A stretch of 64,000 nt of DNA from the NCBI GenBank assembly GCA_963663365.2, contig CAXXIH010000008.1, positions 434,001 to 498,000 of the forward strand. The letters are read 5' to 3'. Source of the stretch: G963663365 sp963663365 (GTDB taxonomy: Bacteria; Hinthialibacterota; Hinthialibacteria; Hinthialibacterales; G963663365). Shown piece by piece: positions 16,505 through 24,573 of the stretch; the stretch's first letter is position 1, and each line of letters starts with the position of its first letter. A program made the translations under genes and the position numbers. The notes beneath the pieces are model-generated. The model had not been told where the DNA came from. It did not search any database and was given only the letters and a program-made list of their open reading frames with translations.

Positions 16505-16510
16505 TTTTTT
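16480..16510 (+). terminator. Terminator overlapping the end of module protein 2
   Basis: TCAGCGTGAAC (16480-16490) and GTTCACGCTGA (16494-16504) form an 11-bp perfect stem with a 3-base loop, followed by TTTTTT. The stop codon lies at the end of the 3' arm. Copy A has an imperfect version at about 15655-15690. Confidence 0.85.
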
Positions 16511-16654
16511 CTTTTTTTGTATGTTTTGCAAAAGCGGCGTAGAGAGTTAGGCACTAGGGCAAGATGGTGCTGCGCCACGCTAGGATTTTGTGTTGGCTTG
16601 GCTGTGGCAGGACTCGGTAGAGTGGAGCCCTGCCACAGGGGGAGGTGAAAGATA

Positions 16655-17143
16655 ATGAGAGTGTTTACTGAATACAAACGGGAGGTTGATAGATTTTCTG
16701 TTGACCGATTTATGAGTGAGTGTTACCACCCACAACCCACCTCAGATCGAAAATTGAGTGAGTGGGTTGTGAGTACATTTGAGTTAGTGCCGGCGGCATT
16801 GGTTTATACCTTGCACAACGGCCGCCGTGAGAGTTTAAGGCGTCTCGATGAGATGCCCGACGATTCATTCTATTTTATGTGGCCGTGTACGTCGGGCTTC
16901 TTGCTGCATCCACGCCAAGCGGAACTTGAAAAGCGTATCCGCAAGAATCCCCGGCTCGTGTCGCAGTTTGGTTTTCTTGTCTATGACTCGCCGGATTTAG
17001 GGATTTTATTAGGTGTTGATATACGAGTGCTTGTGCTCCAGGCCTGTCAGATCGATTTCCTGGAGCAACGATTAAAGCAAGAAGAGATCACGAATGCTCT
17101 TCTTGCCATGTTGGAGAAAGGTTCGACGGCATCCCAAAAGTGA
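16655..17143 (+). CDS. Hypothetical protein (162 aa)
   Basis: GGGAGGTGAAAGATA precedes ATG at 16655, an excellent start. The protein begins MRVFTEYKREVDRFSVDRFM and contains LVPAALVYTLHNGRRESLRR, FYFMWPCTSGFLLHPRQAEL, QFGFLVYDSPDLGILLGVDI and a C-terminal helix. Hydrophobic strands alternate with charged helices, which fits a soluble globular protein. I recognise no family. It is the last gene before the hairpin array at 17157. Confidence 0.68.
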   Translation: MRVFTEYKREVDRFSVDRFMSECYHPQPTSDRKLSEWVVSTFELVPAALVYTLHNGRRESLRRLDEMPDDSFYFMWPCTSGFLLHPRQAELEKRIRKNPRLVSQFGFLVYDSPDLGILLGVDIRVLVLQACQIDFLEQRLKQEEITNALLAMLEKGSTASQK

Positions 17144-17156
17144 GGAAAGCCGCCAG

Positions 17157-17404
17157 GACCGTTCAGGGGATTGCGAACGGTCTTGGCTTCAAGATTTGCG
17201 ATACAAGAATATTTTGGCCCTTCGGGCGGTTGTGATAGCAGCCGCCCCTCGCGGGGCGGCGTTCAAAAAGGGCGCACGTTGTGCGCCGCAAGATTTGTGG
17301 TCCTTCGGACCCGGTTGGATTAGATCCGCCCCTTACGGGGCGGAGGGAATAGACGCCTTTGGCGTTGATGACGCACCCCTGCGGGGTACAGTCATCTTTT
17401 ATTT
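17157..17404 (+). repeat. Array of about eight consecutive short hairpins (structured region)
   Basis: Successive stems, 5' to 3': GACCGTTC/GAACGGTC (17157-17182); GCCC-TTC-GGGC (17217-17227); GCCGCCCC-TCGC-GGGGCGGC (17241-17260); GGCGCAC-GTT-GTGCGCC (17271-17287); GGTCC-TTC-GGACC (17299-17311); TCCGCCCC-TTAC-GGGGCGGA (17325-17344); ACGCC-TTT-GGCGT (17353-17365); and a nested pair, GATGAC/GTCATC (17367-17396) around ACCCC/GGGGT, followed by a T-rich stretch that could terminate transcription. Stems are perfect and loops are 3-4 bases in most. It covers the gap between the 162-aa gene and the minus-strand gene ending at 17612. The weak frame at 17435-17635 (66 codons) is not supported. Confidence 0.75.
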
Positions 17405-17611
17405 TTACGTGGAGAAGAGGGATAACCCGGGAAAATGAAAATGATTTTCACTCCAAGACATGTTCTGCCCGTGCAGGTATTGCCTGTCGTACATCTTTTT
17501 CAATCCCGGCACTGCATACCCAATATTCCATTTGTTCCACAATATCCGGCCATGCGAATCGTGCAAAGAGCTCATGCTGCATCTCTTGAGTCAGGCTTGT
17601 CCATCAGTTAT

Positions 17612-18133
17612 CTAACGCACCATCGCAACAATTGATGTCATCACCAAAAAGAGCATCAATCCCAACAGCCCCCAGACGGTAACTGCGGCAAGATGCCTGC
17701 GCAGCAAATGTACAATCCCCCCCTTGGGCTCCAACGGCGTTTGAGGCGCGAAACTGCGCCGCCGGATAAATGGGTTGCCTTCACCCATGCCCTGCGTCAT
17801 TGCTTGTGAGTCGTGCAATGCATGCGCACGAAGGTACGCATGGGCCATAACCGCCGCTCTTTCGAAAGCCGCTTCATCCAACCGGAGCACTTCCTGCAAA
17901 GCGGGCGCTGTCTCGGCGACCAACTTCTGGGCCTGATCCTCGCGGCCGGCAGCAACCAAGTCATCGGCCTTCATTTGTAGAAGGTGGCTCGCCTTAAGCA
18001 CATCTTGCTTGGTCAACGGACGGTCCTGGATGTTCAACCAGACGCTTACAGCGCAAAGATTCATCGCCAACTTCTGCAACGCCTCTCGGTCTTTCCCGGA
18101 TGACTGTGAACCGTTTGTCTCATGATGCGTCAT
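17612..18133 (-). CDS. Hypothetical protein with C-terminal transmembrane anchor
   Basis: The 173-residue product is mostly helical (EALQKLAMNLCAVSVWLNIQ, VLRLDEAAFERAAVMAHAYL) and ends in a tail-anchor-like segment (LAAVTVWGLLGLMLFLVMTS) with a basic stretch before it (FIRRRSFA...LLRRHL). It would sit in the inner membrane with the helical domain in the cytoplasm. It is the last gene of a minus-strand group with the 75-aa membrane protein, the ATPase and the zinc protein. No family is recognised. Confidence 0.68.
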   Translation of the reverse strand: MTHHETNGSQSSGKDREALQKLAMNLCAVSVWLNIQDRPLTKQDVLKASHLLQMKADDLVAAGREDQAQKLVAETAPALQEVLRLDEAAFERAAVMAHAYLRAHALHDSQAMTQGMGEGNPFIRRRSFAPQTPLEPKGGIVHLLRRHLAAVTVWGLLGLMLFLVMTSIVAMVR

Positions 18134-18169
18134 GACTTAGTCTCCGAAACTTGTACTCGATGCCAGCCA

Positions 18170-18397
18170 TTACAATTCGTCTTCTTCGTCACGAAACACT
18201 TTTGACCGCTTCCGGTCCGATAGATTCTTAGCCCCGCCACGAAACATGGAGGAGAGGACCAAAAGAATCACCAGAATGATCCCACCGCGCTCAATCAGAT
18301 TCTGCCACGCGGCCTCGCTGTGCATACAGAAAAAAAAGACAACCAACAGGCCTCCAAATACACCAATACATTCTCCAATCCATTTATCAGTATTCAT
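18170..18397 (-). CDS. Small membrane protein with two transmembrane segments (75 aa)
   Basis: The start MNTDKWIGECIGVFGGLLVV at 18397 follows AAGGAGACC. Two hydrophobic helices (CIGVFGGLLVVFFFCMHSEA; GGIILVILLVLSSMF) are followed by a charged cytoplasmic tail (KNLSDRKRSKVFRDEEDEL). The longer upstream frame overlaps the ATPase gene and is rejected. Position directly after the ATPase suggests it could be a membrane partner for it, a role that transfer ATPases of conjugation systems often require. Confidence 0.68.
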   Translation of the reverse strand: MNTDKWIGECIGVFGGLLVVFFFCMHSEAAWQNLIERGGIILVILLVLSSMFRGGAKNLSDRKRSKVFRDEEDEL

Positions 18398-18438
18398 CGT
18401 TCGGTCTCCTTTCGAGATACTTGTGTCCAGAACGTTCG

Positions 18439-20472
18439 CTATGTTTTGGAAGCATCGCCCTGCGGCTCTTGCTTCCCTGCTGTCATAAAATGCCTCAATG
18501 GCACAACTTGCAGATACTGCGAGCGAAGATGCCCGGACAGTTCCGCATCCGTCTGCAACCTGGTGCGCATACGCTTTACTTGTTGAATCGTGGCAACAAC
18601 AACGATGACTCCCGTGGCGCTGGTGCGGCAGCAACTTTTGGCATTCTCTATAACGTGGGAAGAACCCGTCTCAAATTCGACTGCCAGTTGTTGATGATCT
18701 TTTTGAGCAACGACATCGATACGGTGATCGGATGGGGGAAGCATGTCTTCTGTCCGGGTGTAATACCCCTGCTCCTCTAAGCACCGGACAATTCTTGATA
18801 CGGCAAAGGCATGGGTGAAACCGCCTGCATGCGGTTTAGGCGTAAGATTTACAGCCTTCCATCCCTCCGGCTTAATCTCGTACGAGTCATAACCGGCGAT
18901 CGAGTGTTTGGTAATGAAGTTCAACTTTTGAAGAACATCCAATGCCTTTGAGAATGTCTTTGCAGAAACGCTCGACATCTCACGCAGTTCCGTAGCCGTG
19001 CCATAAGGTGCGAGAGCCAAATGCATGAGCACGCGGCGGGCGGTTTCCCAGCCGGCATCCGAACCGGCCCGTTTGCGGGCGCTTTCTTCAGTTGAAGCGT
19101 CTCGTTCGGGTATCCCGCGCCAAGTGTATTGCTGTTTGCGAATTTTGTTTTCACATTGCCACTGCTCACGGTTGATATTCTTTGAATAGTCAAAAGGATG
19201 TACCTGAATCGCGACTGCGCCCTCGCTGGACGGGGTGCGCATTAAAAACTGGCCAGGCTGGAGCGATAGAACCATGTCCGCGTAACTGGGATGCAACCCA
19301 AGCGATTCCACCAGGCGGACAGCTTCTCCATGGTCTTTATTGCTGCCGATCAGCCGGTTCCCTACAGAAGTCAAAATACGTTGATCCGCTCCTTCAATCG
19401 TCTGAAATGCAAGAATCACTCCCAACCAACTCTCACGCAGCAGATTCAACTTCTGGACCAATACCGGCAGCCGCCCACTATAGGTTTGGTTTATCAATTC
19501 TTGCGCGTCATCAAAGATGATCACTACCTTGCGCATTTGATCGGGGGGGAGGATGTCATTTTCATGGACGAAACGCTCAATAAAAAGCATACAAAGCATC
19601 AAAACCTCGTAATCTTGGCCGTCCCCATAACGGATAATCGTGGGATAATCCCGAATGACTACATACATGCCTTGGCGCGCATGATAGATGCAATTCTTGT
19701 CCCACAGCCACCAGAGCACATTCAAGATACTGCTTTTAAGTTTTCTACGTTCCGCTTCAACCTGCAGGGAGTCGATACATTTGATCAGATCGATCAACGT
19801 GGGGTGGCCTTCACGTTGGATTCGTTCTTCAGGCCATTGCCGGAACATCACCTTAAGACCCTGCGCCGCGATCGAGCGGCTATGCTCCATGCTCATGATT
19901 TGCGTGAGGTGATCTAAGTTCCGGTCGTATAGGTCAAATCGGTCCATGGGATCGAGTTCAGGCCCGGCATCAAAAAACGGCGAGCGAATATCCCGAAGAT
20001 TGAATAATGTGAACTCCCGCCCCAACCGGCTCTGTAGATACTCAAACTGATGTCGCTTCTTTTGAAATACAAGAACATTGACACCTAAATCCACAAGTTG
20101 CATGACGATATCACGCAGTGTTGTGGTCTTGCCGGCGTGGACATCACCAATCAAAAGCAAATTTTGAAATAGATCATATTCATGAAGGGTAATCGGTATC
20201 TTGGACTGTTTATCACGCGCAAAAGGAAGCAGGCCTTGCGTGAGAAGATCGTCCTTTTGCACCACGCGCAATTCACGCGGTGACGCCCAAGTATTGATTC
20301 CCAGATCATTGACGCACTCAAGAATTGTATGGAACAATCCCTCCAGCGGATCCATGAGAAAATACTTGCACAGATTCCGTAAGGCGCCGTTTCGCTGCAC
20401 CGCTGGATTCCGTTCCAACTTCTGCACATATTTTGCCGCATTGTGGGGATTGTAGACGCTCTTTCGTTTCAT
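18439..20472 (-). CDS. P-loop DNA-pump-like ATPase (T4CP/HerA type) fused to a replication-relaxation-like domain
   Basis: ATG at 20472 follows GAGGAG. The 677-residue protein has Walker A (LLIGDVHAGKTTTLRD, about residues 107-122), Walker B (RKVVIIFDDAQEL, about 314-326) and a sensor-like LGVILAFQTIEGADQRI, GNRLIGSNKD and LQPGQFLMRT series typical of VirD4/TraD/HerA-type coupling ATPases. No transmembrane helices are seen. Residues about 485-660 are a winged helix (GTATELREMSSVSAKTFSKA) and then a domain with HAFAVSRIVRCLEEQ, DHRIDVVAQ and LAVEFETGSSH, which resembles the replication-relaxation family (PF13814-like) linked to plasmid mobilization; a PD-(D/E)XK-type nuclease is an alternative. 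The fusion is unusual. Confidence 0.75.
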   Translation of the reverse strand: MKRKSVYNPHNAAKYVQKLERNPAVQRNGALRNLCKYFLMDPLEGLFHTILECVNDLGINTWASPRELRVVQKDDLLTQGLLPFARDKQSKIPITLHEYDLFQNLLLIGDVHAGKTTTLRDIVMQLVDLGVNVLVFQKKRHQFEYLQSRLGREFTLFNLRDIRSPFFDAGPELDPMDRFDLYDRNLDHLTQIMSMEHSRSIAAQGLKVMFRQWPEERIQREGHPTLIDLIKCIDSLQVEAERRKLKSSILNVLWWLWDKNCIYHARQGMYVVIRDYPTIIRYGDGQDYEVLMLCMLFIERFVHENDILPPDQMRKVVIIFDDAQELINQTYSGRLPVLVQKLNLLRESWLGVILAFQTIEGADQRILTSVGNRLIGSNKDHGEAVRLVESLGLHPSYADMVLSLQPGQFLMRTPSSEGAVAIQVHPFDYSKNINREQWQCENKIRKQQYTWRGIPERDASTEESARKRAGSDAGWETARRVLMHLALAPYGTATELREMSSVSAKTFSKALDVLQKLNFITKHSIAGYDSYEIKPEGWKAVNLTPKPHAGGFTHAFAVSRIVRCLEEQGYYTRTEDMLPPSDHRIDVVAQKDHQQLAVEFETGSSHVIENAKSCCRTSATGVIVVVATIQQVKRMRTRLQTDAELSGHLRSQYLQVVPLRHFMTAGKQEPQGDASKT

Positions 20473-20485
20473 ACTTAATTTCTCC

Positions 20486-20944
20486 TCAGGCGCCGAACGC
20501 ATGCCGGAGAAAGATGCGGAACGATCCTTTCGGGCTGCAAGTGTTGTGTATAAGTTTGCGCCGCGATCCTCCTACATCGATCCGTTTTGCACACGCGGCG
20601 CAGGCCCACTCCCCACATTCCTCGCAATAGCCATAATGCGATTGGCACAATTTGCTTTTGCAGATCATCCGTCTACAGCTGCATTTGGAGATACCCGCCC
20701 AATCATCTTCCGGTTTCTGGATAACGCTGTGACAGGTCGGACACAAAATCTGCTGGCGAATATCAATAAAGGCGCTCCCCTGGTTTGAAAGTGCAAGCCC
20801 GATAGTTCCGTTCACAATCTGCACGGCTTCGGTTTCCGATAACTGCAACATGTGGATTCTGAGTTTCACCAGCTCCACATGTTGCGGATCGATCAGCAAT
20901 CCTCTGCCGATTTGGTGGATCAACGACTTCTGGTCATCTTCCAT
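20486..20944 (-). CDS. Zinc-binding hypothetical protein (152 aa)
   Basis: GGGAGG precedes ATG at 20944. The N-terminus is helical (LIHQIGRGLLIDPQHVELVK); the rest is rich in cysteine: ILCPTCHSV, KCSCRRMICKSKLCQSHYGY and CEECGEWACAACAKR. This gives at least two binuclear or treble-clef-like zinc sites with a His. Such arrays occur in RING/LIM-like and DNA-binding proteins. It is the first gene of the minus-strand operon, ending 14 bases before the ATPase start, so the two are probably translated from one message. Confidence 0.68.
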   Translation of the reverse strand: MEDDQKSLIHQIGRGLLIDPQHVELVKLRIHMLQLSETEAVQIVNGTIGLALSNQGSAFIDIRQQILCPTCHSVIQKPEDDWAGISKCSCRRMICKSKLCQSHYGYCEECGEWACAACAKRIDVGGSRRKLIHNTCSPKGSFRIFLRHAFGA

Positions 20945-21196
20945 ACTCGTTCCTCCCGTTCTGGATGAGGACAAACCATTGCGCGCAAGCAGCGGCAATT
21001 GTTTATCGCGCCCTCAGCTGAAGGACTGGTGGCGGATTGTTTTGCCTCATTTTCTGCCCGGATTTTTCGCAGAAGTTGCTATGTGCTTGCCGTATTAAAA
21101 GCTCTTCAAATTTTTCTTCGCAAAACATGCGTAACACAGACATTGTCGACAGCGGTTTTTGAATCCTGGTAAATCCCACTCGAAAAGGAGGCCGAA
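20945..21196. promoter_or_regulatory. Divergent promoter region between the ATPase and Hsp70 operons
   Basis: These 252 bases separate the zinc-protein/ATPase operon (minus) from the GrpE-like/Hsp70-like operon (plus). No gene-like frame fits. The segment must hold both promoters; I could not define convincing -35/-10 pairs. Confidence 0.45.
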
Positions 21197-21757
21197 ATGA
21201 CCGAAGTCAAACCGAAAAAGCCCACACTGGGCGCCTATGTTGAAGAGTTGGAGAAGAACGAGTTCATCCAACTTCAAAACATGATTTGCGAAACGGCGTT
21301 TCTTGCATTGCAAGAGCCAGAGTCGCTCCTGGAACGGATTCCTGAACTGGAGGACGGCATCCAACGCCTCACAGAGGCTGCTCAACAGCTGCATGAATCG
21401 ATGAAGCCAGTCGCGGCGCTGACCGGCTTTTACAGGCTGCTCGTCGTGCAGGAGAAGATCATGCAAGACACGGATCCTCGTTCAGAGAAACATAAGAACG
21501 CAGATCATTTCCACCGCGCCTTGCAGCAAAACATCCAACGGCTGGGGGCGAAAATCCTCGGCTCCGAAAAGCACATCGGACAGCCCTTTGATCCCGCCTG
21601 GCAAGTCATCCGCGAAACACAGGAGAGCAGTGATCAGTTCCCCGCAGGTTCTGTGATTCGGATTCTCTCCCACGGGCTGCGGCTGGGAGATGAACTGATC
21701 CTGCCGGCCTTCGTGGCCGTTGCGGACTCGCCTGAAGAAGGAGGCAATGAATCATGA
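21197..21757 (+). CDS. GrpE-like nucleotide exchange factor (divergent)
   Basis: A strong AAGGAGG site precedes ATG at 21197. The 186-residue product has a long N-terminal helix (YVEELEKNEFIQLQNMICET, GIQRLTEAAQQLHESMKPVA) and a C-terminal small domain with GQPFDPAWQVI, GSVIRILSHGLRLGDELILP and AFVAVAD, matching the GrpE head (G..FDP..HEAV...V...GY..G..LRPA.V.V). The stop overlaps the Hsp70 start by four bases. GrpE releases ADP from Hsp70; a dedicated copy here suggests a self-contained chaperone pair. Confidence 0.72.
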   Translation: MTEVKPKKPTLGAYVEELEKNEFIQLQNMICETAFLALQEPESLLERIPELEDGIQRLTEAAQQLHESMKPVAALTGFYRLLVVQEKIMQDTDPRSEKHKNADHFHRALQQNIQRLGAKILGSEKHIGQPFDPAWQVIRETQESSDQFPAGSVIRILSHGLRLGDELILPAFVAVADSPEEGGNES

Positions 21758-23424
21758 TCCAAACCATCAAACGCGATCCTCTTGCAGCGTTGCCCGCCAA
21801 CTTGCTGCAAGACCCGTCCAAACGAGCACGGCTCGGTCTCGATATCGGCAACGGCAGCGTGAAGGCGTATGCGGCATATATCGACAATGATGGACGCGTC
21901 CGCTTTGCCAGCGTCCAGATCGGAGACTCTCCAGCTGTCGAGAGCCGCATGATCGTTAGAAACAAAAATAAAGAGATGAAGGTCCTGATTGGTGAAGAGG
22001 CAACCGACCTCGATATGACCGGGGAATCCGTCTCCTTTTCGATCGGCAAAGACGGCCTGCAACAATGTGCAATCGATGGCAAGTCCAACAGTGCCAACGA
22101 CGTTTATGCTTTTGCCGAAGACGCTGATGAAGGCCGCAGTTCTATGGATTCGCCAGGCCAAGAATTTAGCGCCCAGGAATGGATCAAACTCTTTTTATCC
22201 GAGTTGCGGTCTCGCTACGAGAAAATTCTCGGCAAGGCAAACTGTAAAATTTCTGTCTTTCTCTCGTTTCCGGCCAACTTTTCAACGCGGGAACGCCGCT
22301 TACTCGTCGATGCGGTCGGAAAGGCGGAATTCAATGTAACCGGCTACGCCGAGGAACCAATTCAAGCATTCCGGTCCTTCATTGACGATATCGACTTACC
22401 CGATGAAGTGCTTGTCGTAGTCCTCGATTACGGCGGAGGCACAACGGATTTTGCAGTCCTCTATATAAACAAGCGTAAGCGAGAGGCTAAAGTCCTCTCA
22501 ACGTCAGCCTGTTCAGTCGCCGGCAACAATCTGACCGACACACTCCTCCAGTTGGCACTTCAAAAAGCACGGCCACTATGGAAGACGGAAAATGGAAAGG
22601 AACCGGAAGACCCCGAAGACTATTACGATCTGGTCACGCTTCGGCGTGAGATCCTTATGGCAAAACACGAGCTGTCTACATCAGAAGCAACCACCGTTTC
22701 AGTATCCAAAGGCCCTCAACTGGTCTGTGTTGACATTACGCGCGGCGAGTTTGAAGAAGCCTGCCAATCCCACGTGGACATAATTAACAACTCACTGGAT
22801 CAAGTGTTGCGCGATGCAAACATCTCGGACACAGAAATCCCTGCCGTCATCCTCACCGGAGGTCCATCGCAGACACCGTTTATCCAGCGTTCCGTAGAGA
22901 CCCGGTTTGCCGATGCGCAAATCTTTGCCAGCGACCGCCCCGAATTCGATGTCGTTCTCGGAAATGCGCAATGCGCGATTGCCGGCTGTATTGCCGAAAA
23001 CAGACTTCCCGTTCCGGCCGATTTCCTCCCCCCTGTACAGGTTTTCACCAAACTCCAAGACAACGTGTGTATTGCGGTGATCAATCCCGCAAGCAATGAC
23101 ATCAACGACCAGATCAATAAACTCCTGATCCCGCAGGGTGCGCAACTGCCTGTTTCACAAGAGATCCGCGATCTCTTCTCGCATTTTGCCGGTGCGTCCA
23201 ATGTTTTGATTCAGATCACCAACGCCGCTCCCGGTGAAAACTTCAACAAAAAACAGGTAATCGAGGAACGCATTCTTCCGCTCAAGGTCATCGCCGGCCA
23301 TCACAACAATATCGGTCTCATTTTGGAAGCCGACAAAGGCGGAATCATCCGTATTCGGGCCGAGGACCGGGATGGAGAAGAGTCCATCGAATTCGATGCA
23401 CGATTCGCCATACACGAGGCGTAA
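21754..23424 (+). CDS. Hsp70/DnaK-like ATPase, divergent and short
   Basis: The 556-residue protein has the actin/Hsp70 ATPase signatures: LGLDIGNGSVKAYAAY (phosphate 1), VVLDYGGGTTDFAVLY (phosphate 2), AVILTGGPSQTPFIQ (adenosine motif) and GNAQCAIAGCIAENR. AEEPIQAFRSF matches the EPTAAA region of DnaK. The C-terminal beta domain (about 430-556) is present but the helical lid is missing or very short, since DnaK is usually about 610-640 residues. It is translationally coupled to the GrpE-like gene. It may act on transfer or secretion proteins of the same element rather than as a general chaperone. Confidence 0.85.
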   Translation: MIQTIKRDPLAALPANLLQDPSKRARLGLDIGNGSVKAYAAYIDNDGRVRFASVQIGDSPAVESRMIVRNKNKEMKVLIGEEATDLDMTGESVSFSIGKDGLQQCAIDGKSNSANDVYAFAEDADEGRSSMDSPGQEFSAQEWIKLFLSELRSRYEKILGKANCKISVFLSFPANFSTRERRLLVDAVGKAEFNVTGYAEEPIQAFRSFIDDIDLPDEVLVVVLDYGGGTTDFAVLYINKRKREAKVLSTSACSVAGNNLTDTLLQLALQKARPLWKTENGKEPEDPEDYYDLVTLRREILMAKHELSTSEATTVSVSKGPQLVCVDITRGEFEEACQSHVDIINNSLDQVLRDANISDTEIPAVILTGGPSQTPFIQRSVETRFADAQIFASDRPEFDVVLGNAQCAIAGCIAENRLPVPADFLPPVQVFTKLQDNVCIAVINPASNDINDQINKLLIPQGAQLPVSQEIRDLFSHFAGASNVLIQITNAAPGENFNKKQVIEERILPLKVIAGHHNNIGLILEADKGGIIRIRAEDRDGEESIEFDARFAIHEA

Positions 23425-23443
23425 AAAGATCGGATTCGAATGA

Positions 23444-23472
23444 GGCCCGGTGAACATCCCGTTTACCGGGCC
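23444..23472 (+). promoter_or_regulatory. Stem-loop between the Hsp70 gene and the membrane-protein gene
   Basis: GGCCCGGT (23444-23451) pairs with ACCGGGCC (23465-23472) around a 13-base loop. It lies 20 bases after the Hsp70 stop. With no T run it is more likely an RNA-stabilising or attenuating hairpin than a full terminator. It also argues that translation of the next gene starts at 23503 rather than 23440. Confidence 0.55.
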
Positions 23473-23502
23473 GGATGCGAACCCGAATTCCGTAAGCAGA
23501 CG

Positions 23503-24573
23503 ATGAACAATCCATCCAATATCCACGATGCGCTGCACATGATGCGTATTTCGCCGGGTGACGGCACGCTCACACGCCAGCTGGTTGAGAAGAAACTGCG
23601 CGAGGCCATCAAGAATCTGTCCGTTCAACGCCACCACGTCGATCGAACGATCGATTGCGCTTCCGAAGCAAATCGTCTTCGCCTCGCAGCCAAAACGGTT
23701 CTCGGCAACCTTAGAAAAATTAACAAGAATCCTCAGGCTTTTTTTGATGGGAGTTACACAAGCAAAGAAACAGACACTGCCAATGAAAAATCTACGCCGC
23801 AAAAACCTGAATCCACAAAAGAATGTTCTCCACAACGATCATATGAGCGTTTGCTTCTGGGCTCAGAGTTCATTTGGAAAACATTAGGAAATCTTATTAT
23901 TGCAGCGCACCGTCTTCTCCTCTTGCTTGTTGCAACCATGAGTTACGCCATTCAAAATCCCGCATGGCAGACTTACCGCCTATACGCGGCCTATTGTTGC
24001 GCATTCCTCGTACTCTTTGCGGCGGCCAATTCAATCGTTGATTTCAGACACGAGTCAACCTGCTCCAGCCTGGGATCGGACTCCAGTTTGGAAACGCCCT
24101 ACCGGTTTTGGAATCAACGCCAAAGAAACGGCACTCAGGTGAGTTCCAATCAGCTGGCCGGCGCAAAGTCTTCAGAGATTTCTACAGACGACGATCAACA
24201 GCCGGATGCCGTAAATCAAGAATCCGCTTTTTCAGATTCTGGGTTGCAAAACAATCGCCTGAAAACCGTAGGTGAAAGGATTGCGCCTATTCCCGCCACC
24301 CAAAGTGGCTACGGAATGGTTCGCGTCCATTGTGTCCCGACGCGGCCGATCACGCTCACGGCCGAAGATTCAACACAGCCTGCCTACAAAGGCGGAACAC
24401 CCATGATCGAGCCGGTGCGCGTGAAAGCCGGACTATGCAAGCTGAGTCTGGAAACCCCGTCCGGAGAATGGGCCACCTGCAAGATTCCCATACAGGCAGG
24501 TTACGTCACGCAGGTGTGCATCAAACTGGAATCACAATCGTGCAGTTTTTTCTTTGAGGGCATTTCATCATGA
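23503..24573 (+). CDS. Membrane protein with helical cytoplasmic and beta-rich C-terminal domains
   Basis: The start MNNPSNIHDALHMMRISPGD (23503) is chosen because the upstream ATG at 23440 lies just before a stem-loop. The protein has a helical N-terminal part (LTRQLVEKKLREAIKNLSVQ), two hydrophobic segments (LGNLIIAAHRLLLLLVATMS; YAAYCCAFLVLFAAANSI), a Ser/Asp-rich linker and a C-terminal domain (GYGMVRVHCVPTRPITLTAE, KAGLCKLSLETPSGEW, VTQVCIKLESQ) reminiscent of PEGA-type beta domains. Its stop overlaps the lipoprotein start. It could link the Hsp70 machine to the envelope; this is inference. Confidence 0.65.
   Translation: MNNPSNIHDALHMMRISPGDGTLTRQLVEKKLREAIKNLSVQRHHVDRTIDCASEANRLRLAAKTVLGNLRKINKNPQAFFDGSYTSKETDTANEKSTPQKPESTKECSPQRSYERLLLGSEFIWKTLGNLIIAAHRLLLLLVATMSYAIQNPAWQTYRLYAAYCCAFLVLFAAANSIVDFRHESTCSSLGSDSSLETPYRFWNQRQRNGTQVSSNQLAGAKSSEISTDDDQQPDAVNQESAFSDSGLQNNRLKTVGERIAPIPATQSGYGMVRVHCVPTRPITLTAEDSTQPAYKGGTPMIEPVRVKAGLCKLSLETPSGEWATCKIPIQAGYVTQVCIKLESQSCSFFFEGISS

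Noticed and set aside
17094..17438. 114-codon frame through the hairpin array
   Set aside because: Its repeated x-P-x-G peptides simply reflect the hairpin sequence; there is no ribosome site and it begins inside another gene.
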